A stretch of DNA of 64,000 nucleotides from Acidimicrobiaceae bacterium (GTDB lineage: Bacteria; Actinomycetota; Acidimicrobiia; Acidimicrobiales; RAAP-2). Positions 9,201 to 17,519 of the stretch are shown one piece after another (positions within the stretch are counted from its first letter, which is position 1; each line of letters begins with the position of its first letter). The position numbers and the translations under genes are program-made. The notes under the pieces were generated by a model. The model was not told the origin of the DNA, made no database searches, and worked only from the letters and a program-made list of their open reading frames with translations. The stretch covers positions 58,286 through 122,285 of the forward strand of contig DAHUZK010000011.1 of the NCBI GenBank assembly GCA_027306605.1, written 5' to 3'.

Positions 9201-9819
9201 GGCGCTCGACCACGAGGAAGACGCCGAGGACGAGCACGAGGCGAATCACGGCCAGCACGACCAGCTGGTCGATGACCAGCGGCAGGCCGGTCATCCACTT
9301 CGTGGCAGCGGTCACGAGCTCGAGGCCGGGGTAGTACGGGCTCACCGGGAGATCGGTGTTCTTCGGGAACAACGTCCTGCTGTCGAGGATCCGGAAGAGC
9401 GTCCCCATGTGGTCCAGCTCGTCGAAGCTGTCGAGGAGCAACGGTTGGAGCATCACATAGGACGCGAAGAGTCCCAGGCCCAGGGCGATGGACACCCAGA
9501 TGCGCTCGTTGCGCTCGGCCTGTCTGCCCGTCAGCCGCCACGCGCAGGCGGCGAAGTGGATGGAGATGCCGCCGATGAAGAGGACGAGGGCCAAGGACGC
9601 ATGCCCGTTTCGGGCCATGGCGTCGCCCGTCCCCTGCAGCAGCAGGCCCAAGCCGACAAGAGCCAGAACGGTACCCAGGCGCGACCGCGCTCCCGGCGCG
9701 GCGACCGGGAGCGCTATCTCACCCATCGGCTCCGGGGGCGTGTCCGGTCTCGTCTCGAGCGGCGGCTCGACCGACAGTGCGCTGGGCTCTCGGAGACTAG
9801 GGCGAACTTGTTGTGACAT
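6277..9819 (-). CDS. Very large polytopic membrane protein with an embedded UvrD/PcrA-helicase-like segment
   Basis: 1,180 residues from ATG 9819 (ATG 9837 adds six). Residues about 45-500 form a polytopic membrane region with a periplasmic-type loop near DSRTLFPKNTDLPVSPYYPG, a layout seen in GT-C-like membrane glycosyltransferases. A Gly-Ala run near residues 310-330 is encoded by a GCCAGC microsatellite. Further membrane segments lie at about 690-790. Residues about 830-1000 match the 2A/2B region of UvrD/PcrA helicases: FYERREIRDVLAYL, then RRILNVPKRGIGPKSV, then RAEAVRRLENLDEL. Walker A and the other ATPase motifs are absent. One more membrane helix (VQLVLGCLGVVLFVGGATAA) and an exported beta-rich tail follow. 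The frame is open throughout. Function is unknown; glycan synthesis is suggested only by the neighbours. Confidence 0.85.
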   Translation of the reverse strand: MSQQVRPSLREPSALSVEPPLETRPDTPPEPMGEIALPVAAPGARSRLGTVLALVGLGLLLQGTGDAMARNGHASLALVLFIGGISIHFAACAWRLTGRQAERNERIWVSIALGLGLFASYVMLQPLLLDSFDELDHMGTLFRILDSRTLFPKNTDLPVSPYYPGLELVTAATKWMTGLPLVIDQLVVLAVIRLVLVLGVFLVVERLCRSSRAGGIGVLAYAASPQFYGFDAQYAYETIGLAFAVGTVYFLFYSIDAPRPRMGKAFVLALGSILAVVISHHVTGWLTVGFLVICFVGMVLTIRPLRRRLSGAGAGAGAGAGAGAGAGAGAETDAGANASLVHDEHVSGLLERRKVQTTLFGVATAVGVLACGAWTWYVFRLLSPYLGPIFSEAATEISVALGNGHGDRTLFKSSSGGTSPHWEIALILLAAAAWCIILLPALYSVIFKRSMRGGGLRWIPAVIAAIYPLTVLANVSSASKLVAERATTFVFFGMAVVVAAWLARRLARARGRIERVVTIGLATAVFVGSLLFGIGPLTSFLPGPYQVGADSLSYGSPSFALARWADTHLPAGSNIAADRDNGVLLNALAGVNSSTKPGGLINPELLYYDHALSLFDISLIRRADIRYLVVDDRLATGRPLYGTYIASGEPSSRLTLAQLDKFNSYPFIKRIYDNGPIQVFDLTQLLPPSERAAPAGPPGGSWGPDVGILVLAVVVGALWALRLRRRRKTTRDAAHVALGALVTALVVGLFGAFLVRATHAPPETVALVALLALLALSLRPPSWRLQGRRTPPADASTLAETTGPKPPATPPAVGNGDAPPHPIPRPVPLAAPGVDDGTRVVVGSTFYERREIRDVLAYLHVLADPADDASLRRILNVPKRGIGPKSVSRLSAWARQKKIPLRQALDRAEEAGFRTTPLAGAGQLSSLLSELAPLVDSANPRDLVEQVAERTGYRASLASRHRAEAVRRLENLDELSRRAGAFADLDELFEAVALDIAIQESGPVPAVAPGPERLVGDRLEDPEEPERPAADGASEPPARGAAPWGWTRRRRVQLVLGCLGVVLFVGGATAATVAELRDWTPPPEISVSTSPTGQSVAQVQLGSAGPVPARVEITNRGRSLWSKDLAPTTTVQNVALPTQHLHRGSRVDLVTDGHVLRWVDGWVSKVPKLRSATPSSATTG
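8830..8891. repeat. GCCAGC hexanucleotide microsatellite inside the large membrane gene
   Basis: About ten near-perfect copies of AGCGCC/AGCACC run in tandem. On the coding (minus) strand they encode an alternating Gly-Ala tract at the end of a membrane helix bundle. The 6-bp unit means expansion or contraction changes tract length without shifting the frame. Confidence 0.9.
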
Positions 9820-10341
9820 CTGTGTGCCCTGGCACATCGCCTCTCATTGTGTGAGCCCGTTCCGGCCTAGATTCCCCGTGCAGGCTCTGGCTGACGAGCC
9901 GCCGTGCCCCTCCACTCCAGTAGCAGCTCAAGTATGTCATGCAGGCCTTGTCCGGCTGCGGCGGCACCGGCGGAGGCTCCGCAGCAGCCTCCAGGCCTCC
10001 CGTCCGCCTTCGTCCGACGTCCGATTCGTCCGACGTCCGCATCGTCCACCCGCCGAGACCGACACCCGGCACGGACGCTGTCTGTCCCCTTGGCCTGTGC
10101 CTCTCGACCCGCATCGCCCCGATCGAGGCGCGCAGGGGGATGTGCGCCGTTGTGCATTCCTTGTCAACCGACGGCAGACGCCGGGGGCGAGCGAACCAGG
10201 CCGTTAGCATTTGCGCGTGAAGGGCGGAGACCATGCCTTGACCGGCGGAGCTTCTTGTACATGAGACGGCCACGCACGTTGGAGAGGGGGCCCCTGCCTC
10301 AGGACGAAACAGCACGCGAGGACGGAAGCGGAGCCGGGGCG
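9820..10341. other. Intergenic region between divergent glycan genes, with a 15-bp direct repeat
   Basis: This roughly 520-bp spacer separates the large membrane gene (leftward) from the flippase gene (rightward) and probably holds both promoters. The only clear structure is a 15-bp direct repeat, TTCGTCCGACGTCCG at 10009-10023 and 10025-10039, with period 16. An in-frame ATG at 10261 would lengthen the flippase by 27 residues. No RNA gene is recognised. Confidence 0.5.
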
Positions 10342-11766
10342 ATGTACGGGACCGGGGCGATGAGGTGGTTGGGTGGCGTCGAGCCCAAGAACATTGCCGA
10401 GATGCGTCGTCTCTTCACGACCTTCGCGTTCCTCGTCGCGAAACAAGGCGCCACCGCCATCATCGGTCTCGCCTACTGGGCGGTGTCGACCCACCTCTTC
10501 GATGCACAGGACGTGGGTCTCTCTGCTGCTGCCGCATCGACGGCTCTGACGCTGGCGGCGTTCGGAGCGCTCGGCGTTCCCCTGCTCCTCCTGGCGGAGA
10601 TCGAGTCCGTCGAGCCGGACGAGCGGCGTGTCTTCTTCTCGACCGGCGGAGCCATTGCCGCGTTCGTCGTCCTTCTCATGGCCGTCGGGACTGTGATCCT
10701 CTCCCCGTGGCTCGGCAAGAGCCTGCGCATCATCGGTGCCGATCCGGCCATGGCGTGCTTGTTCGTCGTAGGGTCCGTGGGCACCATCGCGGGCCTCACG
10801 CTCGACGACACCGCGGTCGGGCTCCATCGCGGCGCGGCCCAGCTGTGGCGGGGAAGTCTCAGCTCTGTGTTGAAGCTGGCGGTGGTGGGGATCCTCGTCC
10901 TGTTGTCCACGCGTACCGCCACGGGGCTGATCTTCGCGTGGACGGCGTCTCTCGTGATCGCCTTCTTCGTCTGCTTGCCGATGCTGGGTCTTCACAGCGG
11001 CGTCCCCGGCGAGACCCCCTTGAGTCACCGCACTGCGATGGTGCGCCGATTCAGCAAGCTGTCGTTGCAGCACCATGTCCTGAACCTCTCCATCAGCTCG
11101 GTCTCCTTCATCGTCCCGCTGACCGCCACCTTGCTGATCTCGCCTTCGCAGGTGGCGTATTTCTCGTCGGCCTACCTGCTCGCGTCCACGCTGCTGATCA
11201 TTCCGTACCTGCTCGCGCTCTCCCTGTTCGCCGAGCGATCGGGTGATCCCGGTCTCCTGCAGCGCAACGTCAGGCGGACCTTGCCCGTCGGCCTGGCGCT
11301 CGTGGGGGTGATCGTGGTCGTGGCGGAGGTCGGCGCTCCCTATGCGTTGCGCCTCTTCGGCCCGGAGTACGCGGTGCACGGGACGACGGCGTTGCGCATC
11401 CTGATCCTGGTCGGGCCGGCATACGTCATCAAGGATCACTACGTGTCGATCCGTCGCGCCCAGCACCGGATGTCACACGCAGCGACCATCATGGCCATCG
11501 GCACGACAGCCGAGGTTGCCGGTGCTGTCCTGGGCGGGGTCTTGTGGTCTCTCAACGGCATCGCCATCGGCTGGGCGGTGGCCGCCTCGCTCGAGGCCCT
11601 GGTGCTACTTCCGGCCCTCCTGCGGGTGATCCGTCACCCGCCCCCCATCGAGGATTCGATGGCGACGACCCAGCCCCAGTCCGGCCCGGAATCGTCGGCC
11701 GCGCATCCGGATCTGACGGTGCCGGTGAACCGGGAGTCCGAGGGCGTCGAGGCAGACGCCGACTGA
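10342..11766 (+). CDS. Polysaccharide flippase-like multidrug/oligosaccharidyl-lipid transporter
   Basis: 474 residues from ATG 10342, which has GGAG about 8 bases upstream; ATG 10261 and ATG 10360 are alternatives. About twelve hydrophobic segments begin with RLFTTFAFLVAKQGATAIIGLAYWA-type helix 1, and the protein ends in a Ser/Pro/Asp-rich cytoplasmic tail. Size and helix pattern fit Wzx/MATE-like flippases, which move undecaprenyl-linked glycans across the membrane. It lies between the large membrane protein and the GT4/deacetylase genes, supporting a role in exporting a glycan repeat unit. Sequence alone does not define the substrate. Confidence 0.78.
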   Translation: MYGTGAMRWLGGVEPKNIAEMRRLFTTFAFLVAKQGATAIIGLAYWAVSTHLFDAQDVGLSAAAASTALTLAAFGALGVPLLLLAEIESVEPDERRVFFSTGGAIAAFVVLLMAVGTVILSPWLGKSLRIIGADPAMACLFVVGSVGTIAGLTLDDTAVGLHRGAAQLWRGSLSSVLKLAVVGILVLLSTRTATGLIFAWTASLVIAFFVCLPMLGLHSGVPGETPLSHRTAMVRRFSKLSLQHHVLNLSISSVSFIVPLTATLLISPSQVAYFSSAYLLASTLLIIPYLLALSLFAERSGDPGLLQRNVRRTLPVGLALVGVIVVVAEVGAPYALRLFGPEYAVHGTTALRILILVGPAYVIKDHYVSIRRAQHRMSHAATIMAIGTTAEVAGAVLGGVLWSLNGIAIGWAVAASLEALVLLPALLRVIRHPPPIEDSMATTQPQSGPESSAAHPDLTVPVNRESEGVEADAD

Positions 11767-11788
11767 GCGAAGCCGTGGCGGAGGATCG

Positions 11789-13015
11789 CTACGCCGGCGG
11801 GGCCGTGCCGTCGCTCGGGGGCAGCCCGGCGTGGAGGCGTTCGTACAGCGCCTCGATCCTTCCGACCACCGCCGACGCGGTGAACTGCCGGGCTCGATGC
11901 AGTCCGGCGCGGCCCATGTCCGCCGCGCGCCGAGGGTCGTCGACGACGGCACGGAGCGCGGCGGCGAGAGCGGAGGTGTCGGCAGGGGGGACGAGGAGAC
12001 CGGTGACGCCATCGTCGACGAGGTCGACGATGCCTCCGCTGGCCGCCGCCACGACAGGGCGGCCGACGGCCATCGCCTCGAGGACGACGGTCGGGCAGCA
12101 GTCGGGCACGATCGACGGGACCACCACGAGGCAGGCGGTCGCCATGAGCTCCATGACCGAGGCGTGGTCGAGCAACCCGCGGACCTCGACCTCTCCGGCG
12201 ATGTCGAGCGGGGTGTGCTCGAGAGCGCGGCCCGCCAGCACGAGGCGGGGCAGGCCCCCGCGGCGATGGGCTCCGAGGAGCACGTCGATCCCCTTGTCCC
12301 GGCTCAGATCGCCGATGAAGACGATGGGCCCCTGCGGGTGCGGAGCTGCACCGTCCTGGACGAGATCGTCGGGGATGAAGTTGGGCACCACGACGTAGGG
12401 GCTGCGCCCCGGGAGCTTCGTGTTCACCGCCACGACCGAGCTCACCGGGATGAAGGCGTCGACGTGCCGGCTGCGGGCACGGTGTGCCAAGGCGTTGGCG
12501 GCCGCCACGCCGGGGCCCATCAGCGGGCCGTACCACGCCGAGGCGCAGCGGACGCATTTGAGAGGAGCGGGTCCGTCGCAGACCTCGTCACCGCGCATCA
12601 GCCGCTTGGTCGCACAGACGTGGCTGTAGTCGTGCTGGGTCAGGACCACGGGGACGTCTGCCTTCGCGGCCGGTCCGAGGGCCGAGCTCACGCTCCAGTC
12701 GTGGGCATGGACGATGTCGAAGTCCCCCTCTGCCAAGAGCCGCCCGATCGCGCTGCGAAAGGCCGGATCCGGTACGGGCATGGCATGGGGCCGGGCCGCA
12801 TCGCTGTATGGGACGGGAAGACGCTGTGCGGTCGTACGGACTCGATGCAGGGTCACCACGTCGTCGCGGGCCGTCCCGGCGGAGCCTTCGTTGGCAATGG
12901 TCACGACCTCGACGTCATGGCCACGCACCGCCAGGTGCTTCGCCAAATTGCGCACGTGTTGTTCCTGTCCACCCGCCACCGGGGGATAGAACTGCGTGAC
13001 CATCAGGATTCGCAC
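11789..13015 (-). CDS. Family 4 glycosyltransferase (GT-B fold)
   Basis: 408 residues starting MRILMVTQFYPPVAGGQEQHV, the usual opening of GT4 retaining glycosyltransferases with the Gly-rich donor-side loop. The C-terminal donor-binding domain includes VFIGDLSRDKGIDVLLGAHRR and the E(x7)E-like motif in VVVPSIVPDCCPTVVLEAMAVGRPV. It should transfer a hexose from a nucleotide sugar to a lipid-linked or growing glycan on the cytoplasmic side. It is convergent with the flippase gene, 22 bp apart. A small cysteine cluster around residues 130-165 (CATKRL...CDGP...CVRC) recalls the Cys-containing insertion found in some GT4 enzymes. Confidence 0.9.
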   Translation of the reverse strand: MRILMVTQFYPPVAGGQEQHVRNLAKHLAVRGHDVEVVTIANEGSAGTARDDVVTLHRVRTTAQRLPVPYSDAARPHAMPVPDPAFRSAIGRLLAEGDFDIVHAHDWSVSSALGPAAKADVPVVLTQHDYSHVCATKRLMRGDEVCDGPAPLKCVRCASAWYGPLMGPGVAAANALAHRARSRHVDAFIPVSSVVAVNTKLPGRSPYVVVPNFIPDDLVQDGAAPHPQGPIVFIGDLSRDKGIDVLLGAHRRGGLPRLVLAGRALEHTPLDIAGEVEVRGLLDHASVMELMATACLVVVPSIVPDCCPTVVLEAMAVGRPVVAAASGGIVDLVDDGVTGLLVPPADTSALAAALRAVVDDPRRAADMGRAGLHRARQFTASAVVGRIEALYERLHAGLPPSDGTAPPA

Positions 13016-13195
13016 GGCAGACGAAAGTTAGATGGTCCGGGTCCGGGCGGCTATTCTCAGACGGTTCCAAGGTGTCGTTCCGTGGATCGGTGCCGGCGGT
13101 CGGGGATCACCATCCTCCAGCAGACGCTGCTCGACTCGATAGCCTCGTTGCATGCTTTGGACCTCCGGGAGCTCGGAGCCGAAGCGAGGGGAGCC

Positions 13196-14107
13196 ATGAG
13201 GAGCGGAACGATCATCCTTTGCTACCACCGCGTCGGCGAGGGAGAGGACCCGTTCCATCTCGTCGTCAGCCCGGAGAACTTCGCCGCGCACCTCGACGAG
13301 ATCAACCGACACTGCGAACCGTCGACGCTGGAGGACCGGGACCTCCCGTCACGCCGACCGCGGGCGGTGGTGACGTTCGACGACGGGTATGTGGACAATC
13401 TCACCGAGGCTGTGCCGATCGCCGAAGCCAAAGGCGTGCCCATCACGGTCTACGTCACGAGCGGCATGCTCGGGGACAAGCAGGGGTTCTGGTGGGACCG
13501 GCTCGGTACCCTGCTGCGGAACCGCCCGCCGGCGGCGCGAGAGATCCGGATCGATTCGGCGGGCGGATCGCAACGTGTCGAGCTCGGAGCGTCGAGCCTC
13601 GGCGAGGACCTCACTGCCGTGCGGCGCCATCTCCTGCCGCTTCCGGTGGCGGAGATCCACCGCGTCCTCGACGGCGTGGCCGAGGAGTGGGGGACCTCGG
13701 CCGAACCTCCTCCGGATGCTCGCACCCTGACGCCCTCGGAGTTCGGCGAACTGGCTCGCTCGAGCGTCGTGACGATCGGGGCCCACACGACCGATCACGT
13801 GCGCCTTCGAGACAGGCCACCGGCTGAGCAGGGACAGACCATCCTCGACTCGAAGGACGAGCTGGAGCGGCTGAGCGGCCGGGCGCTCTCGCACTTCGCC
13901 TATCCCTTCGGGGGGCTCGACAGCTTCGACGACGCCACGGTCGACGCCGTGCGCCGGAGCGGGTTCGACACCGCGTGCACCACCATTGCAGCAAACGCGC
14001 GAGCGACGTCGGATCCCCACCGGCTTCCGCGTCGCCTGGTGATGAACTGGAGCCGACTACGCTTCAGGGTGAGCTTGGAGCGCTGGAAGCTTGTCACACG
14101 GCACTGA
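13196..14107 (+). CDS. Polysaccharide deacetylase (NodB homology, CE4)
   Basis: 303 residues from ATG 13196, behind the Shine-Dalgarno-like GAGGGGAG. NodB motif 1 is VVTFDDGYVDN (TFDDG, catalytic base and metal Asp) and motif 2 is GAHTTDHVRL (H-x3-H metal ligands); LSHFAYPFGG is the usual motif after these. CE4 enzymes remove N- or O-acetyl groups from cell-wall or exported polysaccharides. No signal peptide is visible from this start, so it may act in the cytoplasm on lipid-linked intermediates. It stands 21 bp before the next GT4 gene, suggesting one operon. Confidence 0.88.
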   Translation: MRSGTIILCYHRVGEGEDPFHLVVSPENFAAHLDEINRHCEPSTLEDRDLPSRRPRAVVTFDDGYVDNLTEAVPIAEAKGVPITVYVTSGMLGDKQGFWWDRLGTLLRNRPPAAREIRIDSAGGSQRVELGASSLGEDLTAVRRHLLPLPVAEIHRVLDGVAEEWGTSAEPPPDARTLTPSEFGELARSSVVTIGAHTTDHVRLRDRPPAEQGQTILDSKDELERLSGRALSHFAYPFGGLDSFDDATVDAVRRSGFDTACTTIAANARATSDPHRLPRRLVMNWSRLRFRVSLERWKLVTRH

Positions 14108-14128
14108 ACTCCGGGCCTCCTCAAGGTC

Positions 14129-15235
14129 ATGAGCCCGGTTCGCGTTGCCATGGTGAGCTCCCGCTACCCGCCGCATCTGGGCGGTGTGGAGACCCACGTT
14201 CGTGAGGTCGGGCGACGGCTGACCGGACGGGGTCTGGACGTCACGATCCTGACCACCGATCTCACGGGCGAACTCCACGCCGTGGAGCACGACGACGCGC
14301 TCGTCGTGCGGCGCTACGCGGCCTGGCCCCGACGCGCCGATTTCTACATCTCGCCTGCCATCGTCAAGGAGATCCAAACGGGAGGATACGACCTCGTCCA
14401 TGTCCAGGGCGTGAACAACTTCCTCCCGCCCATGGCACTGGCGGCGGCCCAGAGCTCGGGGATCCCGACGGTGGCGACCTTCCATACCGGGGGCCACACC
14501 AGTCGGCTGCGCACCATGGTCCGGGGGGTCCAGTGGCAGGCCCTGAGGCCGCTGCTCCGCCGCGCCAGGGCCCTCGTCGCCGTGTGCCATTTCGAGGTCG
14601 ACACGTTCTCGCGCCGTCTCGGCCTCGAGCCCGGACGTATCCGGCTCATCCGGAACGGAGCCGAGCCGCTCCCCGTCGGCGACCGGGCGCCGGCGATCAC
14701 GGGCTCGCCGTTGATCTGTTCGGTGGCCCGGCTCGAGCGCTACAAGGGGCACCACCGGCTGATCGCCGCCATGCCCGCCTTGTTGGAGCTGGCACCCGGG
14801 GCGCGCCTGGCCGTGATCGGACGCGGGGAGTACGAACCGCGGCTCCGCGAGATGGTGGAACGAATGCGGCTGGAGCGCGCCGTGACCTTCGCCTCCTTCG
14901 ATGCGTCCGAGCGCGCCGACCTGGGCGCGCTGCTGCGCTCGAGCGACGTGGTGGCTCTGATGAGCGACTACGAGGCGAACCCGGTCGCCGTCATGGAAGC
15001 CCTGGCGCTGGGCCGGCCCGTGCTCGTCGCCGACACCTCGGGCCTCTCCGAGCTGGCCGCCGAAGGACTGGCGACCGCCGTGGCACCCGACATCGCTCCG
15101 GGCGAGCTCGCCCGCACGCTGTTGGAGGTGGCGGCCGGGCCCGCCCCCGCTACTACGGACCTGCCGGACTGGGACGAGTGCACTGATCGACTCCTGCGGC
15201 TCTACGAGGAGATCCTCGGCCCCGTGAGCGACTGA
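14129..15235 (+). CDS. Family 4 glycosyltransferase (GT-B fold)
   Basis: 368 residues opening MSPVRVAMVSSRYPPHLGGVE, the canonical GT4 acceptor-domain start with GGVE. The donor domain includes LICSVARLERYKGHHRLIAAM and the nucleotide-sugar region VALMSDYEANPVAVMEALALG (E-x7-E type). It should add a sugar to a lipid-linked glycan. It follows the deacetylase closely on the same strand. This and the GT4 enzyme at 11789 are paralogues by architecture but differ enough to have different donors or acceptors. Confidence 0.9.
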   Translation: MSPVRVAMVSSRYPPHLGGVETHVREVGRRLTGRGLDVTILTTDLTGELHAVEHDDALVVRRYAAWPRRADFYISPAIVKEIQTGGYDLVHVQGVNNFLPPMALAAAQSSGIPTVATFHTGGHTSRLRTMVRGVQWQALRPLLRRARALVAVCHFEVDTFSRRLGLEPGRIRLIRNGAEPLPVGDRAPAITGSPLICSVARLERYKGHHRLIAAMPALLELAPGARLAVIGRGEYEPRLREMVERMRLERAVTFASFDASERADLGALLRSSDVVALMSDYEANPVAVMEALALGRPVLVADTSGLSELAAEGLATAVAPDIAPGELARTLLEVAAGPAPATTDLPDWDECTDRLLRLYEEILGPVSD

Positions 15236-15305
15236 GGGGTCCCGGGAAGTACCGGTCAGGTGCATCGAGCAACCGGTCGACGCGTCACCGCGCAGCCGAT
15301 CCCCA

Positions 15306-15320
15306 GTTGTCCGGAAGTTG
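15306..15320. promoter_or_regulatory. 15-bp motif matching 3742-3756
   Basis: GTTGTCCGGAAGTTG, 97 bp upstream of the GT2 gene, is the partner of the motif upstream of the GMC oxidoreductase (one mismatch, opposite orientation). It is a candidate common operator; no protein is known to bind it. Confidence 0.4.
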
Positions 15321-15366
15321 ACCGTGTCGAGCGGTATTCGAGCTGCAAATTCAGGCCTTTCGACCC

Positions 15367-15394
15367 GTGTACGGCACGATGGCGTGCCGTACAC
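15367..15394. promoter_or_regulatory. Perfect 11-bp inverted repeat, candidate operator or leader hairpin
   Basis: GTGTACGGCAC, six bases GATGGC, then GTGCCGTACAC: every base of the two arms pairs. It ends 22 bp before the TTG start of the GT2 gene, so it could be a dimeric repressor site over the promoter or an RNA hairpin masking the ribosome site. No T-run follows, so a terminator is less likely. Confidence 0.6.
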
Positions 15395-15416
15395 TCTCTG
15401 CTGAGCAAGGCGGTAC

Positions 15417-16616
15417 TTGGCGTTGATCACTGATTCGTCCACTACGAGAACGGCTGCGGCGCGCGTCGCCGGTCGTGCCGGGCGCGCCACCGGCGGGGGC
15501 GCGCGAGCGGCGCAGGCCGCACCGGCCGGGCCGGACCCGCAGGCCGATCTCACGATCTCCGTGGTGATCTGTGCGTACACGGAGGACCGCTGGGGGCTGC
15601 TCGGGCGGGCCGTGGCATCGGTTCAGGACCAGGAGAGGCGCCCCGTCGAGATCATCGTCTCCGTCGACCACAACGAGGCCCTGCTCGAACGCTGCCGGCA
15701 GGAGTGGGCCCGGGAGTCCGAGGGCACGGCGGTCCCCGTGACGGTCATCGCGAACAAGTACGACGGCCGACTGGGCTCGGCGCGGAACTCGGCAGCCGAG
15801 ATCGCCCGCGGCGACATCGTGGCCTTTCTCGACGACGACGCCTGGGCCGATCCGGATTGGCTGGCCCGGCTGGTCGCACCCTACGGCGAGGACTCGGTGG
15901 TGGCGGTCGGCGGCGCACCCACTCCCGAGTTCGAAGGGACGCGGCCCGCCTGGTTCCCCGTCGAATTCGACTGGGTGTTCGGCTGTGCCTACGCCGGCCT
16001 CCCCGAGCACCGGGCACCGGTGCTCCGGCTCATCGGCGCCAACATGTCGGTGCGTCGTGAAGCACTGGCCGAGATCGGGGGATTTCATTCCGACAACCAC
16101 GACGACATGGACATGTGCCACCGCCTCAAGCACCTGCACCCCGACGAGCAGCTGGTCTACGAGCCCGAGGCGCGCGTACACCACTTCGTGCCGGTGGCGC
16201 GGACGACCTGGGCCTACTTCTGGCGGCGCTGCTTCTTCGTCAACCGGGGCAAAGTGGAGGCCTTCCGCCGCATGGAGGGGGCGGCCAACCTGTCCGCCGA
16301 CGTCGGCTTCGCCCGCCGTGCCCTTTCCCGCGGCGTGGTGCGGGGCTTGCGGCAAGCGATCCACGGGGACACCTCCGGGATGACGAGGGCCGCCGCCATC
16401 GTCGCCGGCGTCGTCCTGGCGGGGTCCGGACATGTGGCCGGGACGTGGCAGTGGCACCGCTCGCGTGCGGCGCGGGCACACCGGCTCTCGGCTCCGGCAC
16501 GGTTCCCCGGACCTGGAGCGAAGCTGGCGGGCCCGGTCCGAGAGTCCCCGACGACCACTGACCGAGTACACGACGATCCGAATCACGAGCTCAGCCCAGG
16601 GAGGAACGAGTGGTAG
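15417..16616 (+). CDS. Family 2 glycosyltransferase, AglG-like group
   Basis: 399 residues from TTG 15417 (TTG 15423 is an alternative). After an Ala/Gly/Arg-rich disordered N-terminus of about 40 residues, the GT-A domain reads TISVVICAYTEDRWGLLGRAV, with the metal motif IVAFLDDDAWADPDW and an acceptor-side motif GGFHSDNHDDMDMCHRL. The arrangement resembles archaeal/actinobacterial dolichyl- or polyprenyl-phosphate glycosyltransferases of the AglG type. A hydrophobic stretch near residues 326-342 (AAAIVAGVVLAGSGHVA) could anchor it. Its stop overlaps the next gene by 7 bp, so they are co-translated. Confidence 0.88.
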   Translation: MALITDSSTTRTAAARVAGRAGRATGGGARAAQAAPAGPDPQADLTISVVICAYTEDRWGLLGRAVASVQDQERRPVEIIVSVDHNEALLERCRQEWARESEGTAVPVTVIANKYDGRLGSARNSAAEIARGDIVAFLDDDAWADPDWLARLVAPYGEDSVVAVGGAPTPEFEGTRPAWFPVEFDWVFGCAYAGLPEHRAPVLRLIGANMSVRREALAEIGGFHSDNHDDMDMCHRLKHLHPDEQLVYEPEARVHHFVPVARTTWAYFWRRCFFVNRGKVEAFRRMEGAANLSADVGFARRALSRGVVRGLRQAIHGDTSGMTRAAAIVAGVVLAGSGHVAGTWQWHRSRAARAHRLSAPARFPGPGAKLAGPVRESPTTTDRVHDDPNHELSPGRNEW

Positions 16617-17485
16617 CTGAACCCGTAGAGAACCGACTTCCGACGGTCGCAGAGCTCCCGTTCTGCGGATACCCCGATCGACCCGTCGAGTTCGCCCACG
16701 AGGTGCACCTGGACCCGAGGATGACGCCGGCGGGGATCGCGGACCTGGCCGATCGGCTGCCGCCCGAAGAGGTGGCCTACGAGACGGCCACGAAGCCTCT
16801 CGTCGTGCCCGACGAGGGGCCACCGCGCGGTGCCCTCGAGCGGCCCGGTGACGTGATTCGCAACCTGGACAAGGCCGACGCGTGGATGGCACTGCTCAAT
16901 GCGGAGAGCGATCCGGCCATCGCCGACATGATGTTCGGCGTGCTGGACCAGCTCCAGCCCGGGATCATGGCCACCCAGGGCAAGATGCGGAACCGGGGCG
17001 CCTTCTTCTTCGTCGCCTCGCCGAACTCGATCACCCCGGCGCACATCGACATCGAGTACAGCCTCCTCCTGCAATTCATGGGGACCAAGACCGTGAGTTT
17101 CGGCCACTGGGCGAGTGATGCCGTCCGGCGCCGCGAGATCAACCGGTATTGGGAGGGCTCGCACGGCCGGGTCGAGGACATGCCCGACGAAATGGTCTCG
17201 TTCACGCTCTCGCCGGGTCAGGGGGTGTACATCCCTCCGTGCACGCCCCACTGGGTGACCAACGGGCCCAACACGTCCATGTCGGTGACGCTGGCGTTCC
17301 ATACGGCCTCCTCCACCCGCGAGCGAAGGGTGGAGGACTTCAACTCGAAGGCGCGCAAGCTCCACCTGAACCCCCGGGAGCCGGGACGCTCCCACCTCGT
17401 GGACTCGGCCAAGATCGGCGCCATGGCGGTCTGGGCGGCCGGGCGGAGGCTCAAGGGCGCGCCGAGGGCGCTCGGCACCAAGTGA
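16610..17485 (+). CDS. JmjC/cupin-8-like protein, probable 2-oxoglutarate/Fe(II) oxygenase fold
   Basis: 291 residues from GTG 16610, inside the end of the GT2 gene. The central part reads SITPAHIDIEYSLLLQFMGTKTV and later PPCTPHWVTNGPN, giving an H-x-D...H facial triad as in JmjC/cupin-8 hydroxylases. Relatives are often found beside glycosyltransferases in actinobacterial surface-polysaccharide loci, but their reaction is usually unknown. It may hydroxylate a sugar, lipid or protein side chain during glycan maturation. The stop is 32 bp from the convergent acyltransferase gene, with a hairpin between. Confidence 0.75.
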   Translation: MVAEPVENRLPTVAELPFCGYPDRPVEFAHEVHLDPRMTPAGIADLADRLPPEEVAYETATKPLVVPDEGPPRGALERPGDVIRNLDKADAWMALLNAESDPAIADMMFGVLDQLQPGIMATQGKMRNRGAFFFVASPNSITPAHIDIEYSLLLQFMGTKTVSFGHWASDAVRRREINRYWEGSHGRVEDMPDEMVSFTLSPGQGVYIPPCTPHWVTNGPNTSMSVTLAFHTASSTRERRVEDFNSKARKLHLNPREPGRSHLVDSAKIGAMAVWAAGRRLKGAPRALGTK

Positions 17486-17491
17486 GCTCTG

Positions 17492-17519
17492 GAGCGACCC
17501 GCCGGTAGGCGGCGCGCTC
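17492..17519. terminator. Hairpin between convergent genes (bidirectional terminator candidate)
   Basis: GAGCG and CCGCC pair with GGCGG and CGCTC around a GGTA loop, with a 2-nt internal loop. It lies exactly between the stops of the cupin gene (plus) and the acyltransferase gene (minus) and reaches into the latter's stop codon. There is no strong U-tract in either direction. Confidence 0.45.

Noticed and set aside
7990..9816. 608-codon plus-strand frame across the large membrane gene
   Set aside because: Its composition is charged and low-complexity, while the minus strand shows clear membrane helices and the UvrD match.
9867..10315. Short frames on both strands in the flippase spacer
   Set aside because: They overlap each other on opposite strands, lack ribosome sites and show no domain.
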